64,000 nt of DNA from contig JAJNNQ010000003.1 of the NCBI GenBank assembly GCA_027886175.1, forward strand, positions 22,671,501-22,735,500, in the 5' to 3' direction. Each line of letters opens with the position of its first letter. The first letter of the stretch is position 1. Position numbers and translations under genes: made by a program. The notes beneath the pieces were generated by a model. That model made no database searches and had not been told where the DNA came from. It saw only the letters and a list, made by a program, of their open reading frames with translations. Positions 45,801-57,800 of this stretch are shown piece after piece. This stretch comes from Phylloscopus collybita. Taxonomy: Eukaryota; Chordata; Aves; Passeriformes; Phylloscopidae.

Positions 45801-47410
45801 CTGCAGTGTTACTGCTTCCCATGAACTTAGAGGATAGAAGAGCTGGGGAGCATCACTGCTCACCCTGCCAGAGCAGCTCTTGGCTGCCACAGGACCTCAC
45901 TGCCCCAATCTTCAGCTGGAACTCCTCAGCTCAGCACGAGGAGAAACTCTGGTTGAAGATGGCATATCAACATCAATTTAGAGCAGCTCAGAAAAGAGCT
46001 GTTCTTCTCTTTTCTTCCTTGCCCATTTTCTTTTTTGAAGCATCAGCTGTTCAGCTACAGATACAAACATCCAGCAAGCAGAGAGTTTAAGAGAAAGCAG
46101 AAAACCAACCCATCTATAAAATGGCCCTGTGTAAATCCAGCTTCCACTCAGCTGTTCCACAAAAGCAGACTTTCCTCTTTACATTAACAACAGGAGACAA
46201 TCCGTGGTCAAGTAATGACTCAGATTGGAATGAAGGCTTTAAATTCTTTTGTGCCTTCAGTTCTATTTAGTGTCTGATGCAGCTGACTCTGCCTTTTCCT
46301 GGCGCCACCCAATTGTAACCTCTAGGAACTTCCCCTGTACCCAAGATAAGGGTGTAGACTGCAAGGAACTGAACTTTGTTTCCTTACAGGTATTCTGTAA
46401 CCTGTAGAGAGAACCAATGGCACCAATACAGACAATAGACTTTTATGGCTCAGGACCTCAACATTGCTGATTTTCTGATCCTGAGACACCCTTCTCTCTG
46501 CAAGGCTCCTCCTCAGCAATGATGCAATTGCACAAAGTGACAAAGGATAAGCCTGAAATAAACCAGCCACGTGTGGTGACAATGCCAGGCAGCCTCTGGG
46601 TTCAAGGCACAAGCCCCACTGCTCCTTCCTGCAGCCATTTAGGTGTGTCTGAGGCCACAGTTTTTTTCAGAGCAGATAGTCACTGATCATAATGGCTGGC
46701 TGTCTCATAACTAAAGCATCCCCTTGTGGAACTAGTTCTAATTAAATAAAGGGGCAAGGAGCCAGTTGGGATTTTTTAAAATCAATGCAGGTCTCTTATA
46801 AACTCGAGTCTCTTTGCAAAGCACTGCTAACAAACAGGAAGCGATGTCTAAAACTGCCCTCAGCCCACTATTCTTCACTTCCAAGGAAATCCGTTTCCAG
46901 TCTAGCCAGGAAGGCTCATCACAGAATTACAGCACACAGTGAACCACCAAAACACGCTGGTGCAGTGCTCACAGCACCAACCCAGCTGAGGGGGAAAACT
47001 GGCAACAAGAAAAAGTCAAGGCAACAAAATACAGGAAATCTCAAGTTGCAAGTCCAGCACCATTCTTTACTATGAACTTCAAGAAAAGAAAAGAAAAAAA
47101 AAATCCAAAAAACGTCAGTGGAATAATCAGCTGCTGAAGAGAAAACTTCCTGCATAAGCAGAATCACACTGCTCCATCATTTGACATACTGCAAATGAAC
47201 AAAGACATCAAAGATGGACCCTGTAATTTACGCCCCCCTTGCACAGCTTCTGCCATGTGCATTCACTTCTACTGATAAGCAAGTGATACAGAGTTACAAC
47301 AGCTTATTTTTAGAGGCTATAATGTCTGAGGCAAAAAGGAACCCTTAAGGTATAAGTCTGCATTTCTCAGATTTTATGAGCTGGCATCAAGCTTTTAATG
47401 TCACCTTTGT
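42864..47410. other. Unique non-coding DNA, nothing recognised
   Basis: AT-rich single-copy sequence with short A runs (for example near 44427-44451). Open frames up to about 120 codons have no recognisable motif. Confidence 0.45.
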
Positions 47411-47524
47411 TGACCCTGACACTGGATAGGTAAGTCTGTTGAAACAGAGTTTAATAGAAATTTTATTTGAAATCAGCAAATGTCATTATAAAGAAGGTAG
47501 ATTTTGCCCTGTAAGAGGAGTCAT
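47411..47524 (+). repeat. Inverted-duplication segment R1
   Basis: This 114-bp segment is the reverse complement of 49716-49829 with only two mismatches that I can count. Its first ~38 bases (TGACCCTGACACTGGATAGG...) also occur in R3 at 51236-51420. Confidence 0.92.
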
Positions 47525-49715
47525 CTTGTTCCTGAAACAGACATTGCAAAATATATTGTTTCTTCCACCAAAAAGCATGACTATTTTCATCCATGCCACT
47601 ATGTACCTTCTAAGACACATCAGGTAAATCACTGGCACATGTTGTTCCTGCTGCCATGCACCAAGCACGTGTGACACTTATCTACCTTCCTTAAAGCTGA
47701 ACACAGACCACACAAATGATGAAGCACCCTTTGCATCTGCTGATCAGCAAAGAACTCTTTTCCTTCATCCAGGTACACAGCACAGCCCTGTTCTCCCTCA
47801 GGAGCTGCCTTGCTAACAGGATTCAGGGAGGGAAGAAGCTACACAGAGCTCTCCAAGAGCACAATGGGGCACAGTTGTAAGGAACCACAATTTTCCATCG
47901 AGTTTTCAATAGCCAGTTGGCATGTGAAAGCTTGGTTTTCTTCAAAACCCTGCATTTCTTCCTGTCCCAGTGGATATTTAACAATCCTGTGGTGACATTG
48001 CGTTAAGAAATCACGCATGGTGTGTTGGTTTAATCATGTCTTTGGCAGAGGAGATGGCGTGTCAGACTCAATCTACCACAGAAACCACTCCAGTCAGGTG
48101 GAAACAGTGAGGGGAGTGCTGATTTCTGGAAGTATTTTTCTGTGTCTCATTTGACTGCTGAACTCCAGGCCTTCCCCCAAGGAGCACAGATGATAGTTGA
48201 AGTTCAGGCTAAGGAAGAGCAGCTACCCATCAACAAAATTAAAAAAGGCAAAGAAGAAGCAGGAATCACACAGTGAGCTTCACTTCCTGTCATAGACAGG
48301 TAGAAGAATTATAAAAGAAAGGCCTCATAAAATCAGGCCTGCTCTATTAAATTAATAGCTAGCCTGTCATCTCTTCTAAGTGTAGTTAAGCAATTTGCAA
48401 GTTCCCATGCAAAAATAATCTTGGTGTGAAAGGTTCATGAACACAACAGCCTGTTCTTGGGTTGAAGAATAAGTGCATCTGTGTAAACATCTGTTCCATG
48501 AGAAGCCATCAAGAAGAAATGAGACCAATCTGAATCTTATCAGGTACACACAAATCACCTTCTGAGCAAAAAATGAAGTGGTAAGAGAACTACCAGCCAA
48601 TGGGTGTTGCACATGAGATCTGTGAAAACTGCATAAAATAAGTGATGTGAACAAAGAATTGGCTTTTCCTGCATGAAGATAATGGAGTCTTGGCTGACTT
48701 ATTGCAGTATAGTACTTACTGCATAGACAGGACTTGGGGGGTTTGTTTTCAGTTTCCTCTCCCCCTTCACTCCCCTGTATGGAAGTAACACATTTGGGGG
48801 GAGGTGGTTCATTGCACACTGCTGTGCTCAGGAGATGAGCAGCAGTCAGGGGCAGCACAGAAAGGTTGCCCTGTTCCCCTGCAAAACAAGGCAATGCAGG
48901 CCTGACTCCCCACCTCAGCTCTGGATTAAATCACTTCTGCACTTTCAAGAGCTTTATGCCTATTTTCCACATCTCGCACTCAAGACAGGAAAGAAATGGT
49001 TGGAGACCATCCACCCTTATCATTCTCTCTCTGTGGCCACCAGGCTTGGCAAAGAAGTAAAGAAGAACCTTGTACCTCCCAAGCTCAGTCACAAAGGGGA
49101 GGCAGGACAGTGTCACCTCCTTCAAGCCTTCCCACCATGCTCCCAATTCCAAACTTCTTTTCCTTTACTCTGGTGTGTCCCTCTGCGTAACAAATGTTAG
49201 AGCACAACTACAGCAGAAAAAGCTGTGCAATGTTATTATAATGCTGCTGATAGGATCAAAATTGACACCAGACTTTAAGTGTATCATATGCCACATGGAC
49301 TGTATCAACAAGATCTATCCAGAACCTGCTCCTCCTCAAAAGAGTGACCTTCAATTGGTCATTCCAGTTTTCCTGCAGGCAAACATAGCTAAGCCAATCC
49401 CTTCTTGCTGGGAATGGGAAATTAAAGGACTAATAATGAAAATTTTATAACAGATTGGCAAGAAATACATCTGTTGTATGTGCAGAGTAGTTTTATCAAA
49501 TTGGTCTTACTTCATTGGTTTCTCTTTCCCTACTCATATAATTACAAACATCACACAGGAGGCACTAGAAGTTTCTAAAGTAAATTCAAAGCAAAACCAA
49601 CACAACTGCTGAAAATTCCACATGTCACTATAAAACCCTCAACCAGTCCAAAATGATTCTTACAAACATTATTTTTACTGTCTGAATGGTGTTACCATCC
49701 CCACCCCCATCTGGC
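47525..49715. other. Interval between inverted segments R1 and R2
   Basis: About 2.2 kb of apparently unique sequence enclosed by the R1/R2 inverted pair. Overlapping open frames at 48376-48894 (minus) and 48835-49200 (plus) have no known motif. No mobile element was recognised. Confidence 0.5.
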
Positions 49716-49975
49716 ATGACTCCTCTTACAGGGCAAAATCTACCTTCTTTATAATGGCATTTGCTGATTTCAAATAAAATTTCTATTAAACTCTGTTTCA
49801 ACAGACTTGCCTATCCAGTGTCAGGGTCACCACAAACTTAGAGAACTCAGGTTTAAATTCCTTACAAGAGAGGACTGAAATCAAGCAACAGATAAATGAA
49901 ATGGGAACACAAGCCAGTAAGACCCTACATGAGTATTTGAGAGGTCTCCCTGCCCCACAGCTCCAAACTACTTTG
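49716..49975 (-). repeat. Inverted-duplication segment R2 (composite)
   Basis: Bases 49716-49829 match R1 in inverse orientation (2 mismatches in 114). Bases 49791-49975 match R3 in inverse orientation (3 mismatches in 185). The two matches overlap by about 39 bp. On the plus strand a frame runs from CTGTTTCAACAG through TEIKQQINEMGTQASKTLH to a TAG at 49997-49999. The same frame is largely open in R3 on the minus strand. The peptide was not recognised. Confidence 0.92.
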
Positions 49976-51022
49976 ACAGAAACAAGGAGTTTAGTTTAGG
50001 GGTTGCACCTATTCTCTCTCTTCTGTTTGTCTTTTATCCTCATCTCCTGTGTATGCAGGAAGAACTTGAAAATATCTCATATGGAATTGATAATGGACCT
50101 ACTGGAATTCAAATATTTACCAAAGGGGAATCAGTCATGCAGTGCTTTTTCCTGCCAGCAGTCATATATTCCCAGCATGGATAACATTTTCACATATAAA
50201 TAAAGCCACATATCATTCCTGCTTCCACTTGGAAAGTATTGAACTTTTACAGCTATGGAAAAAAAAATACAGTGCATCAAAATCTACCCAAACCTTCAGA
50301 CTTTCATGCTGAATTTTTAATTTAAAAATACCATTCACATACTTAAAGACATGCATTTGCAGTAGAATCTGCAGATTTAAAAATCTCTTTCAGTGCTTGT
50401 GTAAATCATGTAAGATATTACCAGCTATAAGCACTAAGGCTGCAAAGCCAATTTCCATTAGTTCTGGTCCTGACCAAGCCACTCCATGGAAATATTCCAA
50501 TTGTTTGTACCACTTAAATTATCTCAGTCAGACACCTAAATGTGTTTGTTGTACACCCCATTTCAGCATGAGGTGTCATGCTACACCAACATGTCAGTTC
50601 TTACAGGGGGAAATGGTTTATCAGTAACTACTCCTCTCAGCATGGAACAAGCAATAGTGGAAAGTGCAAACCAATTTAATTTAACAGGAGGGATTCCTAC
50701 CATGGCACGCAGTTGTCCATTAACAGAACAAACCCCTGCCTCCCTCCCTTTCTCCAGTTGGCAATTGCAGCAAATCTTCCATGAAAATACATTTCCTGTA
50801 ATGTTCTGGTCATGGTTGGCAAGAGCTGCAACCCATTTCCATAAAGCCACCATGTGGAAAATTGCCTTGGCTGTTAAAATGGACTAATGCAAAGGAATTT
50901 TTTTTCTTAATGTTGAAGGCATCAATCCTTTAAAAAAACAAAAACTGCTTTGCAGCCACCACTTTGCAGGACATTAGCTGATCACCCACCAGCTGTAAGG
51001 CAGAGCCCTCAAACTAAACAGG

Positions 51023-51053
<31 letters not shown>

Positions 51054-51235
51054 ACAAAACAAAGCCCTTCATCCAAGTATCACTTGCAGACCACTAACTC
51101 AGCAGATAGGAGAAGAGAAGCCTGAAGGAACTTTGCAACAGCAGCTCTGTTTTCACCAAGGTATAACCTCATGCTGCCACTGCTAACCAAGCTTCCACGG
51201 TATCAGTTTGCCCCCAGAAGTTACATCTGTTGTAA
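49976..51235. other. Loop between R2 and R3, with one unidentified open frame
   Basis: This 1.26-kb interval is flanked by 185-bp inverted arms. A plus-strand frame of 115 codons (50540-50887) reads smoothly and ends KIALAVKMD, but I cannot assign it to a family. A second frame runs 50397-50627. An AAAAC array lies at 51025-51063. If the arms were transposon ends, no transposase was recognised inside. Confidence 0.4.
51025..51063 (+). repeat. AAAAC pentanucleotide microsatellite
   Basis: About 7.5 uninterrupted AAAAC (equivalently AAACA) units. Confidence 0.93.
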
Positions 51236-51420
51236 CAAAGTAGTTTGGAGCTGTGGGGCAGGGAGACCTCTCAAATACTCATGTAGGGTCTTACTGGCTT
51301 GTGTTCCCATTTCATTTTTCTGCTGCTTGATTTCAGTCCTCTCTTGTAAGGAATTTAAACCTGAGTTCTCTAAGTTTGTGGTGACCCTGACGCTGGATAG
51401 GCAAGTCTGTTGAAACAGAG
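51236..51420 (+). repeat. Inverted-duplication segment R3
   Basis: This 185-bp segment is the reverse complement of 49791-49975 with three mismatches that I can count. It ends GTTGAAACAGAG, after which it diverges from R1 and R2. No target-site duplication is visible at its outer edge. Confidence 0.92.
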
Positions 51421-54037
51421 ATGCAGGATACAGGAGGCTGCATCCCAAGGCAAGTCAGACTGCTCAAGAAGATGCTGTAAGGCTTCCAGAGCTGGAATCC
51501 CATTCTCCAATACTGCTGTCACCTGGTGCAATTTACTCTTCAGTTCCTAAGGACTCACAGTGATCCTCTGTACTCACTCTTGGCCTACAGGGCTGATCCA
51601 CCCCATAATTCTTACCCCCACCTGTCTCTGGCCTCTCCTGCACTGTTTTTGCAGAGATTAGCAGAACTCATCTCTCTTCTCTCCCTGAGCTCCTCAGCTG
51701 TGCTGGACCAAGCAGGAGACACAAAGCTGGCACCCAGGGTACCTGCAGCTCACCCTGTCTGCAATCTCTTACTGCTCAAAGCTCACCACACAGAGTGAAA
51801 GGAGCTTTGCCTTCTCTCCCTGACTCTGGAGGACCCCTGGAATTTCAGGGTGCTTACAAGACCAGAAGCTGTTAAATGGAATTGCCTGAGCTGGAGAAAT
51901 CCAGAGTGGATTTTACAGAAAAGGCAGTGAGATGAGATACAGGCAGAGGAGGCACCTCTTTTTGGAAAGGAGAGACACTCAGTGTGCAAGACTTCAGTGG
52001 CACTAGCTGATCTCCAACCAGTTCTTAAACTGGTAAATGTAAACTTAAAGGCAGACTCTGCACAGACCCCTGCTTATGTTTTACAAATGACACAACCAAA
52101 TTACCTGCAAAAAATTTAAACCTGGTTACAGGGGGGTTTTTTTTGCACATTAAGAAGATAACAAAGTGTTATCATGGGGTATCAATTGTGTAAAAAAGCT
52201 CACAAAAAAGCTTATGCCAGGAACCATGAAGTGCAGGACAGCAGTGGTGTCACCAAAACCTTTTGCAAGCCTGGAAAGTGAGAGAAAAAACTAAGAAAAA
52301 CCTTCAGGAACTCCAGTATAACAAAAACCCTAAAATCTCTGGAAATGTATAGCCTGCAATGTATCTGCTGGACGCTTGGGAACTTCTCAAAATCAGGCCA
52401 AAGGTGTCTGCAGTCAGGGACTATTATAGATATACTAAAAATAAGGACATTTTTGAAGATGTAAGCTTTGTTTCAGAAGTCCAAGGCTTTGCAAAACTAA
52501 AATAAAGTGGAGAAGAGATCCTAGAAATCTTTAATTGCCAGGTGCTATTATAGTTGTAGGCCAATTTTGGACTGCTGTACAAGAAGGAAAGGTAAAAATC
52601 ACTGTAAGCCTTAAGAAAGAGTAATTAAAGCAAAGGAGAAAACATTTTTAAGTATCTATGATTAAAACAACTGATAAGAGCATGGAGAAATATGTTTGTG
52701 AGCACGTGAGTTCTCTGAAATTTAAATATTAAATCTTAAACATTAAATATTGTTGTGATACATTCCTTGACTACAAAAAAATTCTGATGGCTGTGTTTCC
52801 AGGCTCAAAGCTGTGCCTAAGGCAATAGATACACAGAAACACAACAATGGGTTTCCCAGTTTTGTCCTTGCTGGTCACAGTACGAAAATAAGATCTACGC
52901 TAACAGAAAATCTACTTTACAATGTTCTTCTGTCTCTTCAAACTTCGCTGGTTTTCTTTTCTGGAAAAAGAACCCCATCATATTATTAAGGGTGTTGTGG
53001 TTTTTTTTTTCAATCCTGAGAGGCAGTAATGGGAAAAAAACCCCAAAAACCCACAAGGTAAGAAACAGGAATGGAGGAACACTGTATGATTCCATGTTGT
53101 ACATGCCATCAGAAGGATGTAGTGCTTTGCTACCTAAGAGAAGCACACGTATTTCAGACTACAGAAACTGCAATTAAAGGGGTGCATAAGAAAATCTACA
53201 CAATGATGATCTCTTCCTGTATAATCCTGTTTTCTGTTTATCATATCTGCTATGCAAAAATTTCGTTTGTGCAGGGTCAGTGAGCAGCTAAAATATCTTG
53301 AAAGGAAAGTCTAACCTTTCCTAATCACCTGTGCTTCCTGTAACCACTCCATTAGCCCTTTCCCTGATTTAGGATTCCCACATTGTCCCTGTGATTAAAA
53401 GTGTGATGGTTTGTTTGCATTTCTACTTAGGCTGATTATTTTTTTGCCCTTTTTGCCCTTCCTCCAGCTTCAGCCACCCTGCAGATGACAGGTCTAAGGG
53501 TCCAATACTCATTTCCAAAGGCAGGATGTTGCCCTGCAGCACTGCTCCCCTTCTGCCCACCACACAGAGAATGAGCACCCTCTGGGAGTTTTAGCTCTGG
53601 CCCCACTGGGTTTTGCTGTAACTACAAAAAAGTTTCAATTTCTCCTCTGTCTAGACTTGAAAACCTAAAGTCTCCAGAAAAACCAGTCAGACTGAAATGA
53701 GAAATCATGATTTGATTCAGGTGCCTCTCAACCCCGACCTGAAAAGTGTCACAGGTTTTGCCTGGCTGGCAAAGCAGCTGCTGGGTACTTTTGGGAAGAA
53801 AGCCTCCCAGTCCTGCTGGCAGCTCCTGTCTGCTCAGACAGGTGCTTCAGTAGCACATGGCAAACAGAGAGAAAGCACAGCTCAATGGAAATGTGGTCCT
53901 GTGATGTCTGCAAGGGAGAATAGCCACAGCAACAATACCTAGGTTCAACCTGAAAAATAACACTCATGTTATGTCAGAGATGTGGCTGGCCAAGAAGCTC
54001 ACACACATCCCAACAATTAAGCAACACAACCAACTTC
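51421..54037. other. Unique non-coding DNA, nothing recognised
   Basis: AT-rich single-copy sequence with T10/A8 runs near 52135 and 53000-53045. No gene or repeat was recognised. Confidence 0.45.
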
Positions 54038-54591
54038 TGTTGCTTTTTTATCTTCTTTTCTGTCAGAGTTGGGATTAAATGCTCAAGCGATGGTGTTTCA
54101 TGTTGACTCAGTTACCCATGTTACAGTCTCACAAGTTGTGAGTTATAGCTAACAAAGTGAAAAATGGCTCTGTCTCTATCTCTTTACAAGGCCTTTTAAG
54201 GATAAATTTTCCAACCAAGAAATGGCACCTAAATTATTTTTACTTTTAACCCAATAACCAACCACCCATGGCCCACAATGCAGATTTTTTTAACCAATTA
54301 CAAAACATCACCCAGACCCATGGAGAAGAAGGTGAAAAAGAAGGACTCAGCCTATGCCCTAAAACCTCCAACTTGCTTTCTATATATTACTATATTCTAA
54401 ACCCTTAAACTCTAGGTTTTCCACCCTGTGATATCACACACTTCTATTCAAACTGCACACCCACAATCCCAGTGCTATCATTCCCTTTTGGTAGCCTTTT
54501 CCAAGGCCTCAGGTCAAATGCAGTGTTTTCATGGGGGTCAGTGCCTGTCAGCACAGAAAGTCTGAAATCCTCAGTGTCCAGGGTTCCAACA
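54038..54591 (-). mobile_element. 3' LTR, family 5, copy 2
   Basis: On the minus strand it starts TGTTGGAACCCTGGACACTG at 54591 and ends near GCAACA at 54038. Immediately upstream on that strand (54592-54603) is a polypurine tract, AAGAGGGGGAGA, the plus-strand primer that sits just before a retroviral 3' LTR. This identifies 54591 as the U3 boundary and therefore fixes the ends of the family. The TATA/poly-A region is less well preserved than in copy 3. Confidence 0.85.
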
Positions 54592-54830
54592 TCTCCCCCT
54601 CTTGTTTGAACCATGAAAACTGCTTTGACAGCTTTGTCAAACCTCTGTGGGATACACTGAAGTAGATAAATACCACAAATACCATGATAACTTTTATGAC
54701 AATCAACACATACATACCTATTTTCAAAAGTTCTCTCCATAATGATCTTTTTCCTGTATAGTTAAAGTTGGCACAAAAAAACCCAAACATGTTTACAGAA
54801 TCAAAGATGTCCAATTTTCAGGTTCAAAAG
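54592..54830 (-). pseudogene. env (relic): End of an endogenous retrovirus env gene, frameshifted
   Basis: Read on the minus strand toward the LTR, one frame carries LLKIGMYVLIVIKVIMVFVV, a membrane-spanning helix preceded by a Trp/Arg-rich segment. A second frame, downstream on the same strand, carries CIPQRFDKAVKAVFMVQ, a cytoplasmic-tail-like segment ending at the polypurine tract. Helix, short tail, polypurine tract and LTR in this order are the 3' end of a retroviral genome. In an intact virus this part would anchor the envelope glycoprotein in the membrane. The frames are offset by a frameshift, and sequence beyond about 54830 is no longer recognisable, so the relic is non-functional. 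Confidence 0.72.
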
Positions 54831-57800
54831 ATGCCCTGGGAAGGTGAGGAATCCACCAGTCCCATGCGTTTACTGGCATGCTAACTAACTAAACAGGTGG
54901 AATGACCAAGCCCAGCATCTGAGTTCACTGTGGTATGGTTACTGAGCATAAAACACACTCCTGGGAGGCTGGAGGAACAGTGGAGTGGCTCCTGGCTGGT
55001 TGCTATTTTGTCACCATCTTTTTTTGTAGCTCTGCGAGGGTGTAGCTGCTCCTGCACAGCTGGAAAATGGGAAAATGCCACTGTGTGCACAGAGAAAGCT
55101 GATGGTTATGCAGATGGGTAATGATGCCACACCTCAAAGCACAGGGCACTCTCCAGGCAGGCAGCTTGTGGGTCCTGAACACGAGTAATCTCGTGTATGT
55201 TAAGTGCCAACATCTTTTGTGAGTATTTGTAAGGTCACAAAGACACTGATGTGTAGAAAGGGCACCTGCTTTTTGTCAGTCAAAAAGAAAATTCCACTAA
55301 TGAAAAATTAATATAAATCTGAGTCTTGGCAAACTGCTGTAAAGCTGAGTAACACAGTAAAAATGTACATTTTCTTGCTCAGACACGTCTACCAGCTCAT
55401 GCCTACAGACTGGCTTAATATCATCTGTTGAAGGTAACAAGAAAAATAGCACAAAAGCAGTATTTTGTTAGGAGTTTGGCTAAACCAATGAAGGTATCTT
55501 TCATCACCTCTGGAATCACAGAATCTTTTTTTATTAGAGTAGCTGTCAGTATTAATAACTTCACAAAGAGGTGTTTTAGTAAGAAGTCTCAACAATTTTT
55601 ACTGTGCTTCATCACCCTCTCATCCCACCAAGTTTTGCTTTTCATTTTTCACCCCCAAGACAACAAAGAGACTAGAAAGAATCTTCCCTCCCTTTCACCA
55701 AAATTGGCAACACTCCTTTTTTATCATCATGACATGCCAAAACAACAATACATCTCCCCCCATGACCACTATTTTCCTCTCTCACAACTGGATTATTACT
55801 GTGTGGCACATCAAATGTTAGAAAAACACCATGGTTGGTATCTGCCAGGTTCCATGATGCTATTCCCCTAGCATTAAAAGAATATTATTAACTTTATTTT
55901 GTAGTGCCTCAGTGAGTTTTTTCCGCAGGCACAGAATTCCCATATATTTATAACTCATGGCATTTCATGAACTTGTGAAATCTGCTGTGTTTCTTTCTGC
56001 AGTGGGAAACAGTAATTTCAGCAGAAATATGAATTTCATTATGTTTGACTGACAAGCTCAGGCCACATAACTGACTTAACATATACAAAGCATGCTCCCT
56101 TTTCCTTTGATTTATGAGTCTGCACTATAGTTTGTTGGTTTTTTTTTTCTGCAGGAACAGAAGCAGAGTATATTTATATAACTATTCTATTCCCCCCCCC
56201 CCCTTTAATCTGAAACCTTTATATAGAACATCTGTTGCTGCAAGAGCAACTGGAAATTACTGTGCTGTAGTAATGGACCTCATATACAACCACCAAAAAC
56301 CCAACCCTTCACATGCAGGAGTTTTGAAAAACACCTACACCTTTGAAAAGGTACTGACAATTGGAGTTATCACCATCTTCTATTTTGACCTGCCACTAAA
56401 TACCAACCCTTTTTACTTTGTGTCAAAGTAACTGCCAGAAAGGAAAGATCTTGTGGTGCTTCTCAGCTGTCTGCACATTATTTCAACTTCGTATTTCTTG
56501 TTAGGTGATTTAATTGTAGACCTTTGCCATTCAAGAACCCACCTGGAATACAGAGAGAGCTCTACCCCCCACGTTAGTTCTAACCCCAAATACATCATCA
56601 TTTTCCTCTGCTCACACCTTACAGGCAGCGATCCAGCAGTCCACTAAAAAAAAAAAAATCACTTCAAAAATGTAACAAATTCAACCACAGGAACCACACA
56701 ACAGTGGAGCAATAACCTGCAAGAGAATGCCTTTAAAACACCCACCCAAACAGCAGCAATTATATCACACAGCTTTTCATGCTGCCACAGGCTTTGAAAG
56801 GAAGCTGACTCAACAGTCAGGGACTGAGGAGTGAGGAACACCAAACATGAGATTTCCACTTCCTCTACACATGCTTTCAGCACAGAGAAGGACAGGGTCA
56901 ACAAAACAACAAGCTCTCTCTACCTCTGGCTTGTGAAATGGGCTCTGATGGAATAAAACAGACCTCCAAAGCCCTCCAGCCACCCTGCTTCTCTGCCTGC
57001 TCCCTGCAGCCCTGAGGTGACACCACTCACCTCAGACACACAAACTGCAACCCAGACTGCATTAGCAGGTTTCATCCTATTAGCCCAGAAATACATTTAA
57101 CAAGAACTGTTAAATGCTTTTGATTTTTCACATACCAACCCAAAAATCCATGAAATGGTGATTGCCAATGTTTCACAGATGCAAAAAAAATAGGTTTTAT
57201 ACCTCTGGGGTGGGGAATCATAATGGTAGTTGTAAAGGGTTTTACTATACAACATTGAACAGGCTTATTAAGACAATAAGTTGTTTTTCCAATCACTCTT
57301 CAATTAAAACAAGCAAAATGAATCACTGAGCCTTTCCCTCCCAATGCAGTTGTATGGCACACTCACATTTTGCAGGGTTTTTTTTAGGTGATGAATCAGT
57401 GGGAAATAAAGAACATCTCACTTGTAAACTTCCTCTTACCTCCCAGCTCCTCCCCACCTCCCTGAGAAATAACCGTGGACATAAACCTTCTCACCAGATC
57501 AGTACACACACTCTTCATCTTTTTCTTCAAAATGCTTTGCTTTGGAGTTCCTGGGTGACTTCTCTTCAGTACAAAGATTTCCCCAGTGCCCACAGGCACA
57601 GAGGGGTAAAAGGATGAAGCAGCTGCCAAGACGGGTGAAGAAATGCCAGCTTTTAGTTGTGAGCTGTAGAGCACCTGCTTTCAAAGGTTCTGTTTTCTCT
57701 GCCAGCCCTTTTCTCTGGACATCCTCCCACTCTTACCCCAACTCATTCCATATTTAATTGTCAAAACTCTTATTCCAAAAGGAGGACAGTCATAGTTCAC

